From: Cymbomonas tetramitiformis
Lineage: Eukaryota > Chlorophyta > Pyramimonadophyceae > Pyramimonadales > Pyramimonadaceae
DNA length: 61,205 nt
Assembly: GCA_001247695.2 (NCBI GenBank)
Contig: LGRX02035182.1
Coordinates: 1 to 61,205 of the forward strand
Direction of reading: 5' to 3'
Part shown: positions 36,990-47,956 of the stretch, piece by piece
How positions within the stretch are numbered: position 1 is the first letter of the stretch
Layout of the letters: each line of letters opens with the position of its first letter
The notes under the pieces: model-generated
What the model saw: the letters and a program-made list of their open reading frames with translations, nothing else
What the model was told of the DNA's origin: nothing
Databases searched by the model: none
Translations under genes and position numbers: made by a program

Positions 36990-37739
36990 GTGCAAGTGCA
37001 CTATGGCACTCATAGGGTGTTACACCAGGAAGGGCTACCAAAGAAACTCTTTGCAGGAGTGAACTTTGGCAGAGCACGTGTTATTAAGGAAAGAGGAGCG
37101 ACCCCCACCCGCAACACCTTCTCAGCACTCTCGGAACGCTTCTCAGCACTCTCAGCGGCCCCAGCAGAGGCCCAGAGGCAGCCATCCGTGCCGCAGTGGG
37201 AGGAAATACCCAGATGCGGATTGGCATACCCCCCAGGCTTCTCACCAATTCCTCGTTTCCCTCCCAGCAGCGACAGCAGCGGGTCCAGTGACTCCAGCGA
37301 CTCTACAGTTTCCCCGGAGCGAGGCAGCCGCGGCAGCAGCAGGCGTAGAGGCAGAGGTAGCAGCAGCGGCAGCAGCAGGCGGCAACGGAGGCGGAAGAAG
37401 CAGTTGGCCAAGAAGAGGGCAGTCAAGGCAGCAAAAGGGAAGGCTGTAGATGAGGAGCCTGCCTCTCGAGTATCAGCTCTGGAGCCTGAGCTGACAGAAG
37501 GGATGGCTGTCAGAACTTTGTTCAAAGACAAGGCTCTGCGGGACCAGGCTTTTGAGTGCCTCCCAGAAGAGCGTCAGAAGGCCGTCGCTCTGGCAGCAGC
37601 TCGAGGTGAAGTGGTGAGTTGGGAAGAGGAGGGCTGGGAAGCTTTGATAGCAACCCAGAGGGAGGTTCTGAAAGGAAAGGAACTACTTGGTGAAGACTGG
37701 AGGTGCACTATGTGCGGCAGCACTAGCGCAGGCGGGTAG
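36990..37739 (+). CDS. Hypothetical Ser/Arg-rich protein
   Basis: A 249-codon frame that starts just after the hAT stop, with GTG as its first possible start, so its true 5' end is unknown. The middle has a Ser/Asp/Gly stretch and a strongly basic run (RRQRRRKKQLAKKRAVK). The end is acidic to neutral with WRCTMCGST, a lone Cys pair. A GC-rich direct repeat ('accatgtgcggcagcacca' and a variant) spans and follows the stop. It could be the nucleocapsid-like part of a retroelement or an unrelated protein. No domain recognised. Confidence 0.3.
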   Translation: MQVHYGTHRVLHQEGLPKKLFAGVNFGRARVIKERGATPTRNTFSALSERFSALSAAPAEAQRQPSVPQWEEIPRCGLAYPPGFSPIPRFPPSSDSSGSSDSSDSTVSPERGSRGSSRRRGRGSSSGSSRRQRRRKKQLAKKRAVKAAKGKAVDEEPASRVSALEPELTEGMAVRTLFKDKALRDQAFECLPEERQKAVALAAARGEVVSWEEEGWEALIATQREVLKGKELLGEDWRCTMCGSTSAGG

Positions 37740-38195
37740 TTGCGGCGAGCGGGCGGGGCGCGCACCATGTGCGGCAGCACCAGCGCAGGTGGGCGGCAAG
37801 TTGTTTTGCAGAGTATTTTGATGTGAGTATGTATTTAGATGATCGTGGCAACATTTTGACATCATCATCGTAAAATTGCAATATGCTCGTAGCACGCTGC
37901 AAATAATTTATGCAATCGGGCGCGCTGCTGATGAAAAGCATATATCGTCGTCGCCATTTATCAGCGCATGATACGAGCGCTGACTTATGCACGGATCATA
38001 AATCCGTCGATGATTGCTATGCCGTATATCATTCTGAACAATTTTCAAATGCGTTTCATCCATGCGCGTGCATGTAATTGACGTGCATGCTGTAAACTGC
38101 GAATCACTTCTGCGAGAACATGCGATTGTCGCGCATGCTGCCAACTGAGAATCACTCTCTCGCGCATCGACAGCGAGGAGCAGGCTGGTGACGGC

Positions 38196-40730
38196 ATGTC
38201 CGCGCAATCAATATTTGCGCGTTTTGTTATTCAACAAATGGGTGGACGCAATTGGTCTGCCCAAGAGGTAGCCCATGTGAACTTAGGCATTCGGACTGTC
38301 TTATCTTCACACGACTTCGTTCACGTTAGCTTTGGCAAACAAAAGAGGATTCGTACGGGCTTGCAGAACGAGGAGGATGGCGAGGCGGCGACCGTGGACA
38401 CCAAGTGGAAGTTGTACTTGAACCGCTTGGAACACCTCGCTCACAGCAAGACCATCGCGGGCGGTGAAAATGTTGCGGAGGTCATGGCGGAGATCGAACA
38501 TCTCTCGTTTACGGAGTTCTGGAGGGGTTGGATTTATTGCAGCGCGGGACGACATGGTGGCAGGTTGTTGATGAGAAGAACCATACCAACCGTGGTAATG
38601 GTGCACCCGACCCCTCCAAAGTCGTGGAATAAGAAAGGTGACACACGCCGGCCAGATTATTGCAAGTATATGCTTATGGCCCACATGCCATTTACTTGTG
38701 AAGTCCACTTCCGCAAATTTGTCTTCGAGGACCACGCCGCCGACTATGAAGCGGCATACGAGACTTTCGTCCGAAATAGTTCGGGTGCGCCCAAGACTTG
38801 TGCGGATGATTTCAAAGACATGAATTTTGAGGAGGAGGGGGAGGAGGTGCCCGACATGGGTCATGATGACCAGAGGGATGCGACATTTGCCATGTATGAG
38901 CTCAATCCCCACTTTCAAGAGTTTACCATGCCCGATGATGCCTCGAAATTCAATTGGGCGTTGAGAAGTGCGGAGCGATATACTCCTGAACAAATAGCAA
39001 TATCTGAATCTTGGCAACGTACTCAAGCGGCGAATGCGCAGCGTCCCCCTCCCGTACATGTCGATGTGGGCACTTTGAACGAAATGCAAGCGTTCATCTT
39101 GAGGACCGTTATGGAACATAAATCTCAGGTCACCGGTGTGCTGAACCCGACACCCTTTCGAGCTATTGTATGTGGGACGGCGGGCTCTGGAAAAACGTGG
39201 TTGATACGCGCTTTGAAACAACAACTTGGGGACGTGTGCATGGTTTTGGCGCCAACGGGCGTAGCGGCGGATAATATCGGCGGACGCACGTATCACTCGG
39301 TGCTTCCTATTCCCCGCCAAAATATCGATCGGGAAGATATCCGGTTGGCGAAAGGTACACGGTTCAAGAAGATGGTTACCGACTTCGAAGGCATCTTATA
39401 CATAATCATGGATGAGATGAGTATGGTCGGACGCCGAGCGCTTGGCCAAATCGACGAGTTACTGAGGCAGGCCAAGGGCAATGACGTGTTGTTTGGGGGA
39501 ATCGGGATTATCCTAGTTGGGGATCATGGCCAACTCCCTCCAGTTAAGGACAAACGTATGTATGATTGGTCGGGGGTGCGGCATGCTCGAGGTGCGTCAC
39601 GGGGCTGCCATTTGGAAACCGCTCCAAAATGGCAATTGCGAGGCATAGAGGCATACGAAGCAATCTTCATGAAGGGACATGTCTTCTTTTTGAATACTAT
39701 CGAGCGGGTGACGACTACTTGCGTGGACGTCTGTGCGGCCCAACGAAGTAAATGGTTTTGTGACTTCCAACTTCGCGTGCGCGACGGGGAGGCCAACGAG
39801 GACGATTGTAGAATTGTTGAAGAGACCATGGCAATGAATAACCCTGAGCGCATCCGAACGTTCAATCAACCTGGAGTGTATCATTTGGTCACGTCTCATA
39901 ACGCTCGTGATAGTAAAAATGCGCAAACACTCAAAGAACTCACCGACTCAGGACACCCCTTCATCAACTTAACGGCGATAAACAGTAGTGTGGTCGCGAC
40001 CAGAGCGGACGAAGAGGAGACCCGGTTACCCAATGATTTACCGATTTGTGTCGGCGCTCGGGTGATGATTACATGGAACCTTTGTATCGCCCATAACTTG
40101 GTGAATGGCACCGTGGGCGTCGTTTATGATGTCATTTGCAAGTCTGATAACATACCCATGGCTGTGCTTTTGGTATTGAAGAGGCGCACCGCCTCACAAG
40201 ATGGTTATAGTGGTCCATCGTTTTTGGACGCGGCAGATGGTGTAAACATGGAGACTCATGCTATCGTCGCCATAAGCCGGAAAACAGCGGAGATCTTTGA
40301 TGGCGGCGCCTGCCATACGAGACAACAATTCCCTCTCATGCTAGCTTGGGCCTTGACTATTCATAAAGCACAAGGATTGACATTGTCGCTTGTCGCGGTT
40401 GATGCGGGAAAGGACGAGAAGGATGTTGGTTTACTTTTTGTGGCCTTGACACGTGTACGACATCCCGATCATCTTGTTTTTAGCCCGACGCCGTCTCGTG
40501 AGAGAATGACCACCACCATCGCTTCAAAACCAGCACTGTGTAAACGTAAGCAACATGAAACCATTCTAAGGCACATGGCGGTGCGAACCGCGTCGGCATT
40601 GAACCACTTGCAACCGCCTACTAGCGCGTTCCATTCGCCAAAAGCTCCTTCATCACTGGCGCAAAGCGAAAAGGTGCGATCGCGTGCAGCTTCTAATCAC
40701 CTTGCATACCTTGCCTTAACACGCCGGTGA
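38196..40730 (+). CDS. Helitron-type helicase (Pif1-like), no Rep domain
   Basis: 844 residues from ATG 38196; the frame is open farther upstream. The N-terminal third has the linker region seen between Rep and helicase in Helitron proteins (NWSAQEVAHVNLGIRTVLSS, RRPDYCKYMLMAHMPF). The C-terminal part is a Pif1-family superfamily-1 helicase with Walker A GTAGSGKT at 328-335, Walker B IIMDEMS around D406-E407, GDHGQLPPV, and the final motif LTIHKAQGLTLSL plus FVALTRV. In Helitrons the Rep nuclease nicks and joins single strands while the helicase unwinds DNA. Here the HUH Rep nuclease is missing, so the locus is a 5'-truncated Helitron or a captured helicase. The ORF is uninterrupted, and an OTU-type gene follows directly with a 4-bp overlap. 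Confidence 0.85.
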   Translation: MSAQSIFARFVIQQMGGRNWSAQEVAHVNLGIRTVLSSHDFVHVSFGKQKRIRTGLQNEEDGEAATVDTKWKLYLNRLEHLAHSKTIAGGENVAEVMAEIEHLSFTEFWRGWIYCSAGRHGGRLLMRRTIPTVVMVHPTPPKSWNKKGDTRRPDYCKYMLMAHMPFTCEVHFRKFVFEDHAADYEAAYETFVRNSSGAPKTCADDFKDMNFEEEGEEVPDMGHDDQRDATFAMYELNPHFQEFTMPDDASKFNWALRSAERYTPEQIAISESWQRTQAANAQRPPPVHVDVGTLNEMQAFILRTVMEHKSQVTGVLNPTPFRAIVCGTAGSGKTWLIRALKQQLGDVCMVLAPTGVAADNIGGRTYHSVLPIPRQNIDREDIRLAKGTRFKKMVTDFEGILYIIMDEMSMVGRRALGQIDELLRQAKGNDVLFGGIGIILVGDHGQLPPVKDKRMYDWSGVRHARGASRGCHLETAPKWQLRGIEAYEAIFMKGHVFFLNTIERVTTTCVDVCAAQRSKWFCDFQLRVRDGEANEDDCRIVEETMAMNNPERIRTFNQPGVYHLVTSHNARDSKNAQTLKELTDSGHPFINLTAINSSVVATRADEEETRLPNDLPICVGARVMITWNLCIAHNLVNGTVGVVYDVICKSDNIPMAVLLVLKRRTASQDGYSGPSFLDAADGVNMETHAIVAISRKTAEIFDGGACHTRQQFPLMLAWALTIHKAQGLTLSLVAVDAGKDEKDVGLLFVALTRVRHPDHLVFSPTPSRERMTTTIASKPALCKRKQHETILRHMAVRTASALNHLQPPTSAFHSPKAPSSLAQSEKVRSRAASNHLAYLALTRR

Positions 40731-40858
40731 AAATTCTTGATCATCGTGCCATTGAAAACTCGATTGTGACGTCATTGAAAATTCGTGCATTTCGAGTTTA
40801 TGTGTGGTTCCCCCGCCCGTCGTTGCAGAATTCTGTTGAAGGCGATCCCGCAAGCGTG

Positions 40859-41786
40859 ATGGAGTCCACGGCCGCGAAACCAGCATCAGGTCGTGTTCTC
40901 ACCAGAAGGTTGAAGATCAAGCCTAGGAAAACACTTGACACAAAAGCGACCGGCGCAGGGCAGGGACAACGACAATCCTTATTGCACTTCCAGCCGGACA
41001 TCAACACCATCAGGGGTCAGCTTGCTACTCTAAATCATATCGTGACACCGATTAAGGGTGATGGAAATTGTTGCTTCTATGCGGTTGCACACGCTGCGGG
41101 ACTGACAGATTTCGGCGATGATTTGCATATCGCTTCCACACTCCGATTCCAAGCAGCCGAAGTGTTGAGAGAATTTGGAGAAACATGGCGCATTGCTCCG
41201 GGCATCGATGCAAATCACGGAGAACTCCAAGCTATCATCAACGCCACACAAGATCCGAACAGAGATCCGATCACTGGATCATACCGCTATGCCGGTACGT
41301 AACCGCGTGCCCGTCATCGTGTTGTCATATTCATATCCATGCCCGCAACCTGTGATCCACACGTTAGACACGACGCGCGTCGAATTATGATCTCGCTTTA
41401 CGAAATTCGCCATTTATGTCCAAGGGGGAGGTTGGTTTATGCGAATTCGTGGCGCAGGCGATTTTGCTTTGAAGGCCTTGGCCGTTTGTTTAAAGCGAGA
41501 TATTTATTGCTTACAATGCTTGGTACATGCTCCTGACGGAACAGTTCGACAAAACCCGGATACAAAAGTGTTTCACTCAAATCCTCTGCACCTACCAACG
41601 ATAAGGATAAGTGCTCGCGGTATCGAGCTCCAAGACGTCTACGGGCTAGTCTCTTTTGATGAAGCGAGACAAGTATTATCTACGATCACGCATGATCGCA
41701 AAGATTCCACAAAGCCAATTTTGATTTCTCACAATGGCAATACGGATAGAACTGCGCACTTTGAAAGCTCGACTTTGCGTGAATAG
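40859..41786 (+). pseudogene. OTU-type cysteine protease, broken
   Basis: The ATG at 40859 starts a frame with GDGNCCFYAVAHAAG; the first Cys after D-G-N (coded at 41069) fits the OTU nucleophile. The frame stops at 41302. Homology resumes in another register with GGGWFMRIRGAGDFALKAL and reaches PILISHNGNTDRTAHFESS, whose His fits the OTU catalytic His, before the stop at 41786. Between the two parts no splice pair restores the frame, so I read it as frameshifted. OTU proteases accompany helicases in several animal and plant Helitron/Helentron lineages, which supports treating 38.2-41.8 kb as one element. Confidence 0.72.
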
Positions 41787-42208
41787 GATTTAGCTCGCTT
41801 TTCTAGCTAGAGATATATCATCGCGGTGACACTGGCCGGGCATAGAATACCAAAACAAATGTATATACGTATCTAGTGTAACGCATAACGCAACATTTCG
41901 CATAATTCAGGGTGACATATACTTATTATCAATCATGTTTCCGCTATGTGCGATGCCGCGAGGGGGGGCGCCAACCTCCGGTGTGGATATCTTATTCAAC
42001 AATTATTTTATATACTCGTGCGGACACCAATGGACACCAATACGATATCCTATACGATACCAACCGCGGAGTTGGGGCAACCCCGTAGGCGCAACCCCCT
42101 TCCTCCCCTCCCTCCCCCATCACGCGCGCTCCCCCCATCTCCCCCCGGTCGCCCCCTCCATACCCCCTCTCATCGCGTGTGCTCCACGCTCACCATTCTT
42201 GGATTTGG
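41787..42208. other. No gene seen; C-rich low-complexity segment
   Basis: A pyrimidine-rich stretch (about 42090-42170, runs of C and T) keeps two frames open by composition. Nothing else is supported. Confidence 0.4.
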
Positions 42209-42491
42209 CACGCCGACAGTGTCATCGTCATCTGTGTCATCACCGATACGGCTCGACTACTATGACTACTTCACTGTCATCAGCGCCATCTCCGATATCG
42301 ACTTCGGTAGTCAGACAGTTCGCGTTAGCATCTGTCATTTCCACACCTGACTTCCTAGGGGCTGTCATCACATTCTTTCAGCGGAAGCTATAACACATCG
42401 TATTATCTTGTGTATAGCTTCACAGTTTCACGGTTGACATATGCGAGCGTAGCACCCTTTTAGTAGTGCTTCACTGTGTGTTTGTTTTCAC
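42209..42491 (+). repeat. Left LTR-like repeat
   Basis: 283 bp. It is followed by 'aggtttgcgcccaccaccgg', which does not look like a standard tRNA primer site. It is preceded by C-rich sequence. Confidence 0.8.
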
Positions 42492-42974
42492 AGGTTTGCG
42501 CCCACCACCGGCCTTAGGTGGTTATTTAAAACCGCCGAGTATGGCTGGCTAAAGCCTTTATAGGGGCTCGGGGCTGAGGATCAGGGCATGACGGGTTCTA
42601 GAACGCACTAGTCACGGAATGGGGTAGTGTGTGAGAGAGGAAAGTTTTCCGTTTGTGAGCACAATTGCTTAGGACAAAGATGGACCGGTCTAGCTAGCCG
42701 CAGTCTCCGAAGCAGAACGCGCGTCGACATCAAGCCTTACAACGCGATCGCCACCCCTCTCTCACCTTACCCTATTTCGCGGCTGTAAATTTTGAACCTT
42801 TGACCCTGAATTTGAAGCCCCTGCCCTTATTTCCTATAAATTGCTCGAGTGTAAATTTATTTTCTCTTGACGAGAACTTTGCAGTGTATTTTTCAGACCC
42901 TTGATTAGTGAACATTTTGAATCTTTGGTTTTCTTGACTAACGCTCGAGGACCGCAACTGTTAAAATTGCCGGC

Positions 42975-43614
42975 ATGGCCTCGACGCCGTACCAACTGAT
43001 GGCTCCAACTAGATTGAGAGCGCACCCAATTGGTGCATCTAAGAGGCAATTGCAGTTTGACCAACTGGTGCCAACACCGGTTGCCGCAGTTTCGCAACAG
43101 TCAGCGCTTGAGAAGAAATTTGATGCCGACGAAGCCGCGGCTTTCCTCGATGATCAACAGAAGATTGAAGCGCTCGTGAGGGGCGTTAAATCTAAGTTGT
43201 GTGGCAAAGGGGACGCCATCGACGAGTGGAGGTTTTGTGGTGACGAGTCTAATGCTCGTTCACTACTTGACTCCCTCGTTGAGGAGCTTACCTCGCGCCT
43301 CACGAGGTTTAACGAACTTTGCTCACATGCTTTCCGATTGGACGACGTCACCGCCACAGTGATGCCCAACGCAAACAAACTCCTAAAGGAGTTGTTGGAG
43401 TATCTCTGCGGCGGTCCAGCGCTCGCTTCGGTTCGGGAGGCACATCGTTACTTCCCTGACGACGGCAAAGTTATTTTAACTGCCTTAGTCAGGGACGTGA
43501 TGCCTGACCTGCGCTGGAGGATTTCGACCAAACCGACTTCATCTTTACCCCCAAGGTAGAGGTCCCGGCGGGTGTGAACCTCAAGGAGTTCATCAAAGCT
43601 TTCACTGACGCCGT
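42975..43614 (+). pseudogene. Truncated gag of the same family
   Basis: ATG 42975 opens a frame of about 180 codons that aligns with the other two gags through LDDVTATVMPNANKLLKELL and FPDDGKVILTALVRDVMP, compared with TRIRAEGNR-type and FPQDGKRVLLEFAR in the 49.6-kb copy. A frame slip near 43520-43560 is followed by VNLKEFIKAFTDAV, equivalent to the segment after the capsid core in the others. The frame then enters the right direct repeat. The finger, acidic and hydrophobic parts are missing. Confidence 0.65.
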
Positions 43615-43897
43615 CACGCCGACAATGTCATCGTCATCTGCGTCATCACCGATACGGCTCGACTACTATGACTACTTCACTGTCATCAGCGCCATCTCCG
43701 ATATCGACTTCGGTAGTCAGACAGTTCACGTTAGCATCTGTCATTTCCACACCTGACTTCCTAGGGGCTGTCATCACATTCTTTCAGCGGAAGCTATAAC
43801 ACATCGTATTATCTTGTGTATAGCTTCACAGCTTCACGGTTGACATATGCGAGCGTAGCACCCTGTTAGTAGTGCTTCACTGTGTGTTTGTTTTCAC
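43615..43897 (+). repeat. Right LTR-like repeat
   Basis: The 283-bp partner of 42209-42491. No purine-rich tract precedes it, consistent with a deletion that removed the normal 3' interior. Confidence 0.8.
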
Positions 43898-44685
43898 CGC
43901 AACCATCCGCTAGCCAGAGCACCTTGTTGTCGCCCCCCGCCGCCCCCCCGGGCTAATATACTCGCTTCCCCCTTCACGTCGCGCCGGCTTCTCCGGCACT
44001 CCCGCTCGGGCTCGCTCCGGCAGACTAAGGCATTCATACGATGCGTGTTCATCGGCATCGCGTGGTGCATGTCCCTTTTGTGGGAGATTTGGGGCTCCCC
44101 TTTACCCCTTCCCACAATGTGTGGGGGGCGGGGACCTAGGGTTGCGCCGCAGGCTTTGAATACTAACTTACTTAATCAGCAGCAGCAAAGCGCGAATCCC
44201 AACGGGCGACACACGACAGACGAGCTCCCGATCTCACGATCGCCAGACGCTAACGATGACAGTGCCACTCCAGTCGCGTACATTTACCGCGACGCCACCC
44301 ACGCGTCATCGCGTGGCATGTTGGGATGTAAAAAGAAAAGCACTGTCGCACACATGATCTTACGGTCAGATGGCCTAGTGGAGATCTCTTTTTTGAGATC
44401 GACCGTGCCTAGTATTAAATGCGACCGCTTCGCGACCATGCAACAAGTGTTTTTGAGATAACATGTTTGCGGAAATAGTACGGATTGCATACGCCTCGAG
44501 GTAGTTCATATATATATTAGAATACTGAAACGCTTCAAGTCACTCTTTCATCTGTGTCAAGTTGTTTACGCTGACGAGCTTATAGCCTCCACACTCCTAG
44601 AAGTTCAGGACAGACGACAGGGGAACGAGCGCTCTAGAAGCGCGAGGTCTTGACTCCTTGGCGTCGCGAGATCTTCCTCCACATC
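43898..44685. other. No gene seen
   Basis: GC-rich then mixed sequence. A 138-codon plus frame (44045-44461) has no motif. Nothing is supported. Confidence 0.4.
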
Positions 44686-45813
44686 ATGACGCTCGCCTTA
44701 CAAGAGAAACTAGACGGGTTGAAAGCTCGTCGTACAGCTTTCGAAGAAGCGCTGGCGCGTGTGGAAAGAATTGCGCGCTCTTCCGTCGCGGTTCCAGCAA
44801 AGCTGAAGCAGCAAATTGATAGCTTAGCGAAACCAGCACTCGATTCTGCACGTTCCGAGCTTCACAGACAAGATTCCTTTCATACTTCTGCGAGTGATCA
44901 TATGGTTGAAATAAAATTTCAAAACGGGGAGTCGGTGGACCAAGGCCACTCAACCCCTCGCACGCGCTCTCGACTCAATGTGTACGATAATGAAGGGATG
45001 TCCAAGGTAGCTGTCCTGGTTTACATTCGTTGTAGGTGTGCACCCCCGCAATTAATGTCTAAAAAATCTGGTTCGTGCTGTATTATTGTAGGTCGCGACA
45101 CCTTCATCAGATCAACATCGTGTCGACCTCTCGGCTGGCACACCCCGGTCATTCAATTCCCCTCGTATCGGTATGACTGAAGAAGCAAGGGAACATCAGG
45201 CGCTAATGGCGTCGAGACTTTCTATTTGGCACCAGAACTTCGCTCGAGTTCACAACTGGCTGAGCTCGAGTGAGGCAATCTCTTTGGACGCTGAGCGGAA
45301 TCGGGAAATCGGGAAAGAGTTCTGTGAGTTGCCACCCGAAATGTAAGTCACAAGGACGGATTTCACGGTATCCCCTGCTCAATCTAGTCGAGTTGGCTAG
45401 GTCGAAATCACGTTGTGCGATAGTGCTAACGGGTTTGGCTGATACACCCAGTCAGAATTTGTCGGGAAGTCGACTCGTTCAGCGAATATCGACCTAGGAG
45501 CAGAGGAATAAGGGGAAGGAACCAGCCGACTCCTGTCCAAAGCAGAGTTGACTGGCAAGTTAATCTGAGCTCTATGAGCGTTGCGTGTATTATCATTACT
45601 GAGTTTTGAGCAAAACTCGAGAAAAAAAGCTTGTCAAAATCTTTTAAAACTATCCTTGCTTTTTTCATATGGCCGAATCTCAGCTCTCCTTGGAACTGCG
45701 TGCTGTTTCCCGATGTCTACATTTTATGCAGGTCATCAGAACCTTGGACTGTGGGGACTCCCCTAGTGCGTTTTGCAAGGTATTCGGGCGCCGATCGCCT
45801 GCCCTTGTTCTGA
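44686..45813 (+). CDS. Candidate three-exon host gene, coiled-coil N-terminus
   Basis: ATG 44686 starts exon 1 (44686-45006, 107 codons) ending CCAAG|GTAGCT. The acceptor TATTATTGTAG at 45091 opens exon 2 (45092-45342) in frame with no stop: TEEAREHQALMASRLSIWHQ, then NFARVHNWLSSSEAISLDAE. Exon 2 ends at AAAT|GTAAGT, right before an in-frame TAA. An acceptor after a T-rich tract (GAATCTCAG, 45683) gives a third exon in matching phase to a stop at 45813. The product would be about 233 residues. Exon 1 is a charged heptad-like helix (QEKLDGLKARRTAFEEAL). I recognise no family. The splice consensus and phase agreement support a real gene; the third exon is least certain. Confidence 0.45.
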
Positions 45814-47330
45814 TACGAATAGAGTTCGTCACATGTGCCGAGAGCTGGGAAAATCCCCCCAGCTCTCGGGAACTTTCCACTGCACGTTAAAGCACTTACC
45901 GCCTACCCAGCCTGAAGAAAGTTAAGGCACCTGCGAAGCCGCTACCACGTGCCTTTACGAGGTGGAATACAGCGGCGTTCGCTGTAACGTGTTCTGAGCC
46001 ATGCTACAGACGTTGCTCGCTTAGCTCTTGCTGATCGAGGTTCACGGGAAGACCGACATGCGAACTTGATGGTTTTCCTGCAGTAAGCTGAGTCCACGGG
46101 TGAGTTTTGCGATTTTCCAGGGAGGCAGTTCGTTGTCACTATGGATTTTTACGTTCGCAAACATAGTTCTCTTCCTCTCGCATCTTGTCCTGTAGGGAGA
46201 TAAGGAGCTCCTCTTTGGCAGGCGTAGGCAATTATTTCTGTCTGAAGTCCTACCAAAGGATACACGTCTACTGGATCCTCAAAAGAACTTCGGAGTATTT
46301 GCGCCTCGGAGGGCCGGCGGTGCGGTGCGACGCGATGAAATACAGTTGAAAGTTGCAGTTGACTTCACGTCTGTTGATGGTTCGGTGTATCGGTGTTTGG
46401 TGTTCGCTTATTTTTTTTCGCGATCCCCCATGCAGGTAAATAGCCATCGTCTGTCGAGGGAAGGCTGTCAAGAGAGAAAACACTGCTGTGCAGGTCGAGT
46501 GTCCCTGTGATGAATTCGAATCGCATGCTAAGTGGTGATAGACGCATCCGAAAACAAATGCTTCTTGTGTATAAATTACACACTATTTCCAAAAGCGAGT
46601 CACAGAAATCGACCTGTAACGATGGCAAAAAGGTGAACTTCCGTCAGAGCTCAAATGCGGTCCATTTGGGGGGGGGAATACACACACTCCTACAGTCTTC
46701 ATTCATAGTGGATACAACAGTTTGGATTTTGCGGCTAACACGGGGTTGTGCACGCCTTGAGGAGTGCACCCGGCTGCCCAGTTTGAAGTGCATATGCAAG
46801 TTATCGCGTAAATCATCCATGACACTCGATTTATATGTTGTCTTCTGCATTTTGATATTTAAAAAGTTTGTTTCTTATTTACCAATTCCACTATATAGTG
46901 GTACTGTACCAGGCACAGATTGGAAGCTTGCATATTTTAGGATGTATAAAGTAAGAAGAAGGTTAGAATGTTAAAGACAGGATGTTGACTGATAGTAGAT
47001 GCTAATTACGGCTATTATACTAGGTTGGTTGTTTGAAAGTCATAAGTTAAGAAAGAATGAACTCTGCACAGACAAGCTAGTGTAAAGCAGGCTATACTTA
47101 TACATCCTAGATCTCATTCCTAACATAATCTCTATTCTGCATTGTCCGAGCTCAGTATAACTCTATCAGACCAATCCTGCGGCACCAGGTCGAAGTTCAT
47201 GTTGGCAGGTGTCGATTCCGGATCTCTGATTTACGTTCTGATTCGTTCTTGTCGTACCGCTCGTAGATTGATGTTACGAGCCGCTTGTCATACTACGACT
47301 TCACTGTATCGGAACAATCACTCGTATGAT
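45814..47330. other. No gene seen
   Basis: Mixed sequence with only short frames, the longest being 155 codons at 46507-46974 with no motif. No repeat or RNA gene is supported. Confidence 0.4.
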
Positions 47331-47338
47331 AGTATGAC

Positions 47339-47366
47339 GTGCTCCGGGCACAACTCTCCCCCCCTT
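47339..47366 (-). promoter_or_regulatory. Polypurine tract and LTR start, minus strand
   Basis: Read on the minus strand, a purine tract (AAGGGGGGGAGAGT) is followed by TGTGCCCGGAGCAC, the form of a polypurine tract next to a 3' LTR. The same sequence occurs in the opposite orientation at 50935-50964. It would place the LTR of a minus-strand element to the left of 47352. Confidence 0.6.
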
Positions 47367-47956
47367 ACGCGCAGCCTTACTCCCGGAAGGCGTATCAACG
47401 CTCAGAAGGTAATGCTAGATATATCAATTAGATATAACTATGTGCTGAACCCTAAATACAGGGTCTCGGATATCGAAACGCTCGGAACTAAAGATACAGC
47501 AAAGATGAAAATACCCCCGAGATATAACTCAGGTTTTAGGTTTCGGCCTACGGGTGACGGTCACCCAGACTACTCTCGGATGAGGCAGGTGACACTGTTC
47601 AGGGTCACGGTGCCAAATCCAGCACACCACCTAGTGTGGTGACCGGAACTATAGGTGGCCGAAACGGGGACAAATGCCTACTTTGGCAGAAAATTTAGTG
47701 CTAGTGGGAGGCACTGTGCTCATGGCGCCCCCGAACAGTGCAGTGTAGAGGCTACCACTTTATATGCGCAATTCTGATACACTGAAAACCTTAAACTGAA
47801 AACCCTAAACAGTTGACCATCTTGGGTCATCCTACTCTATCGGCATCTCAAACTGAAGGCAGGCAGATATACTCTGTGACTCTAGCCACTAACACAGAAC
47901 CCGGGTAAGCCGATACCACTGCAAGGCCGAGCACAGGCAGGGTCCCCATCATCCGA

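Larger units (their letters stand above)
42209..43897 (+). mobile_element. Deleted gag element between 283-bp direct repeats
   Basis: Direct repeats at 42209-42491 and 43615-43897 are the same length and about 98% identical. They contain TG...CA limits (TGTCATCG ... GTTTTCA) and enclose 1.1 kb with a plus-strand gag fragment. No target duplication is evident, and the repeats share 'cacgccgaca' outside the TG. The right repeat begins inside the gag frame, so the rest of gag and any pol appear to be deleted. It resembles a TRIM-like derivative of the gag family present at 18.1-20.6 kb and 48-50.2 kb. Confidence 0.7.

Noticed and set aside
40727..40858. Upstream start (GTG at 40727) for the OTU gene overlapping the helicase stop
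   Set aside because: The first ATG at 40859 is a simpler start in a eukaryote, and the extra residues show no OTU similarity.
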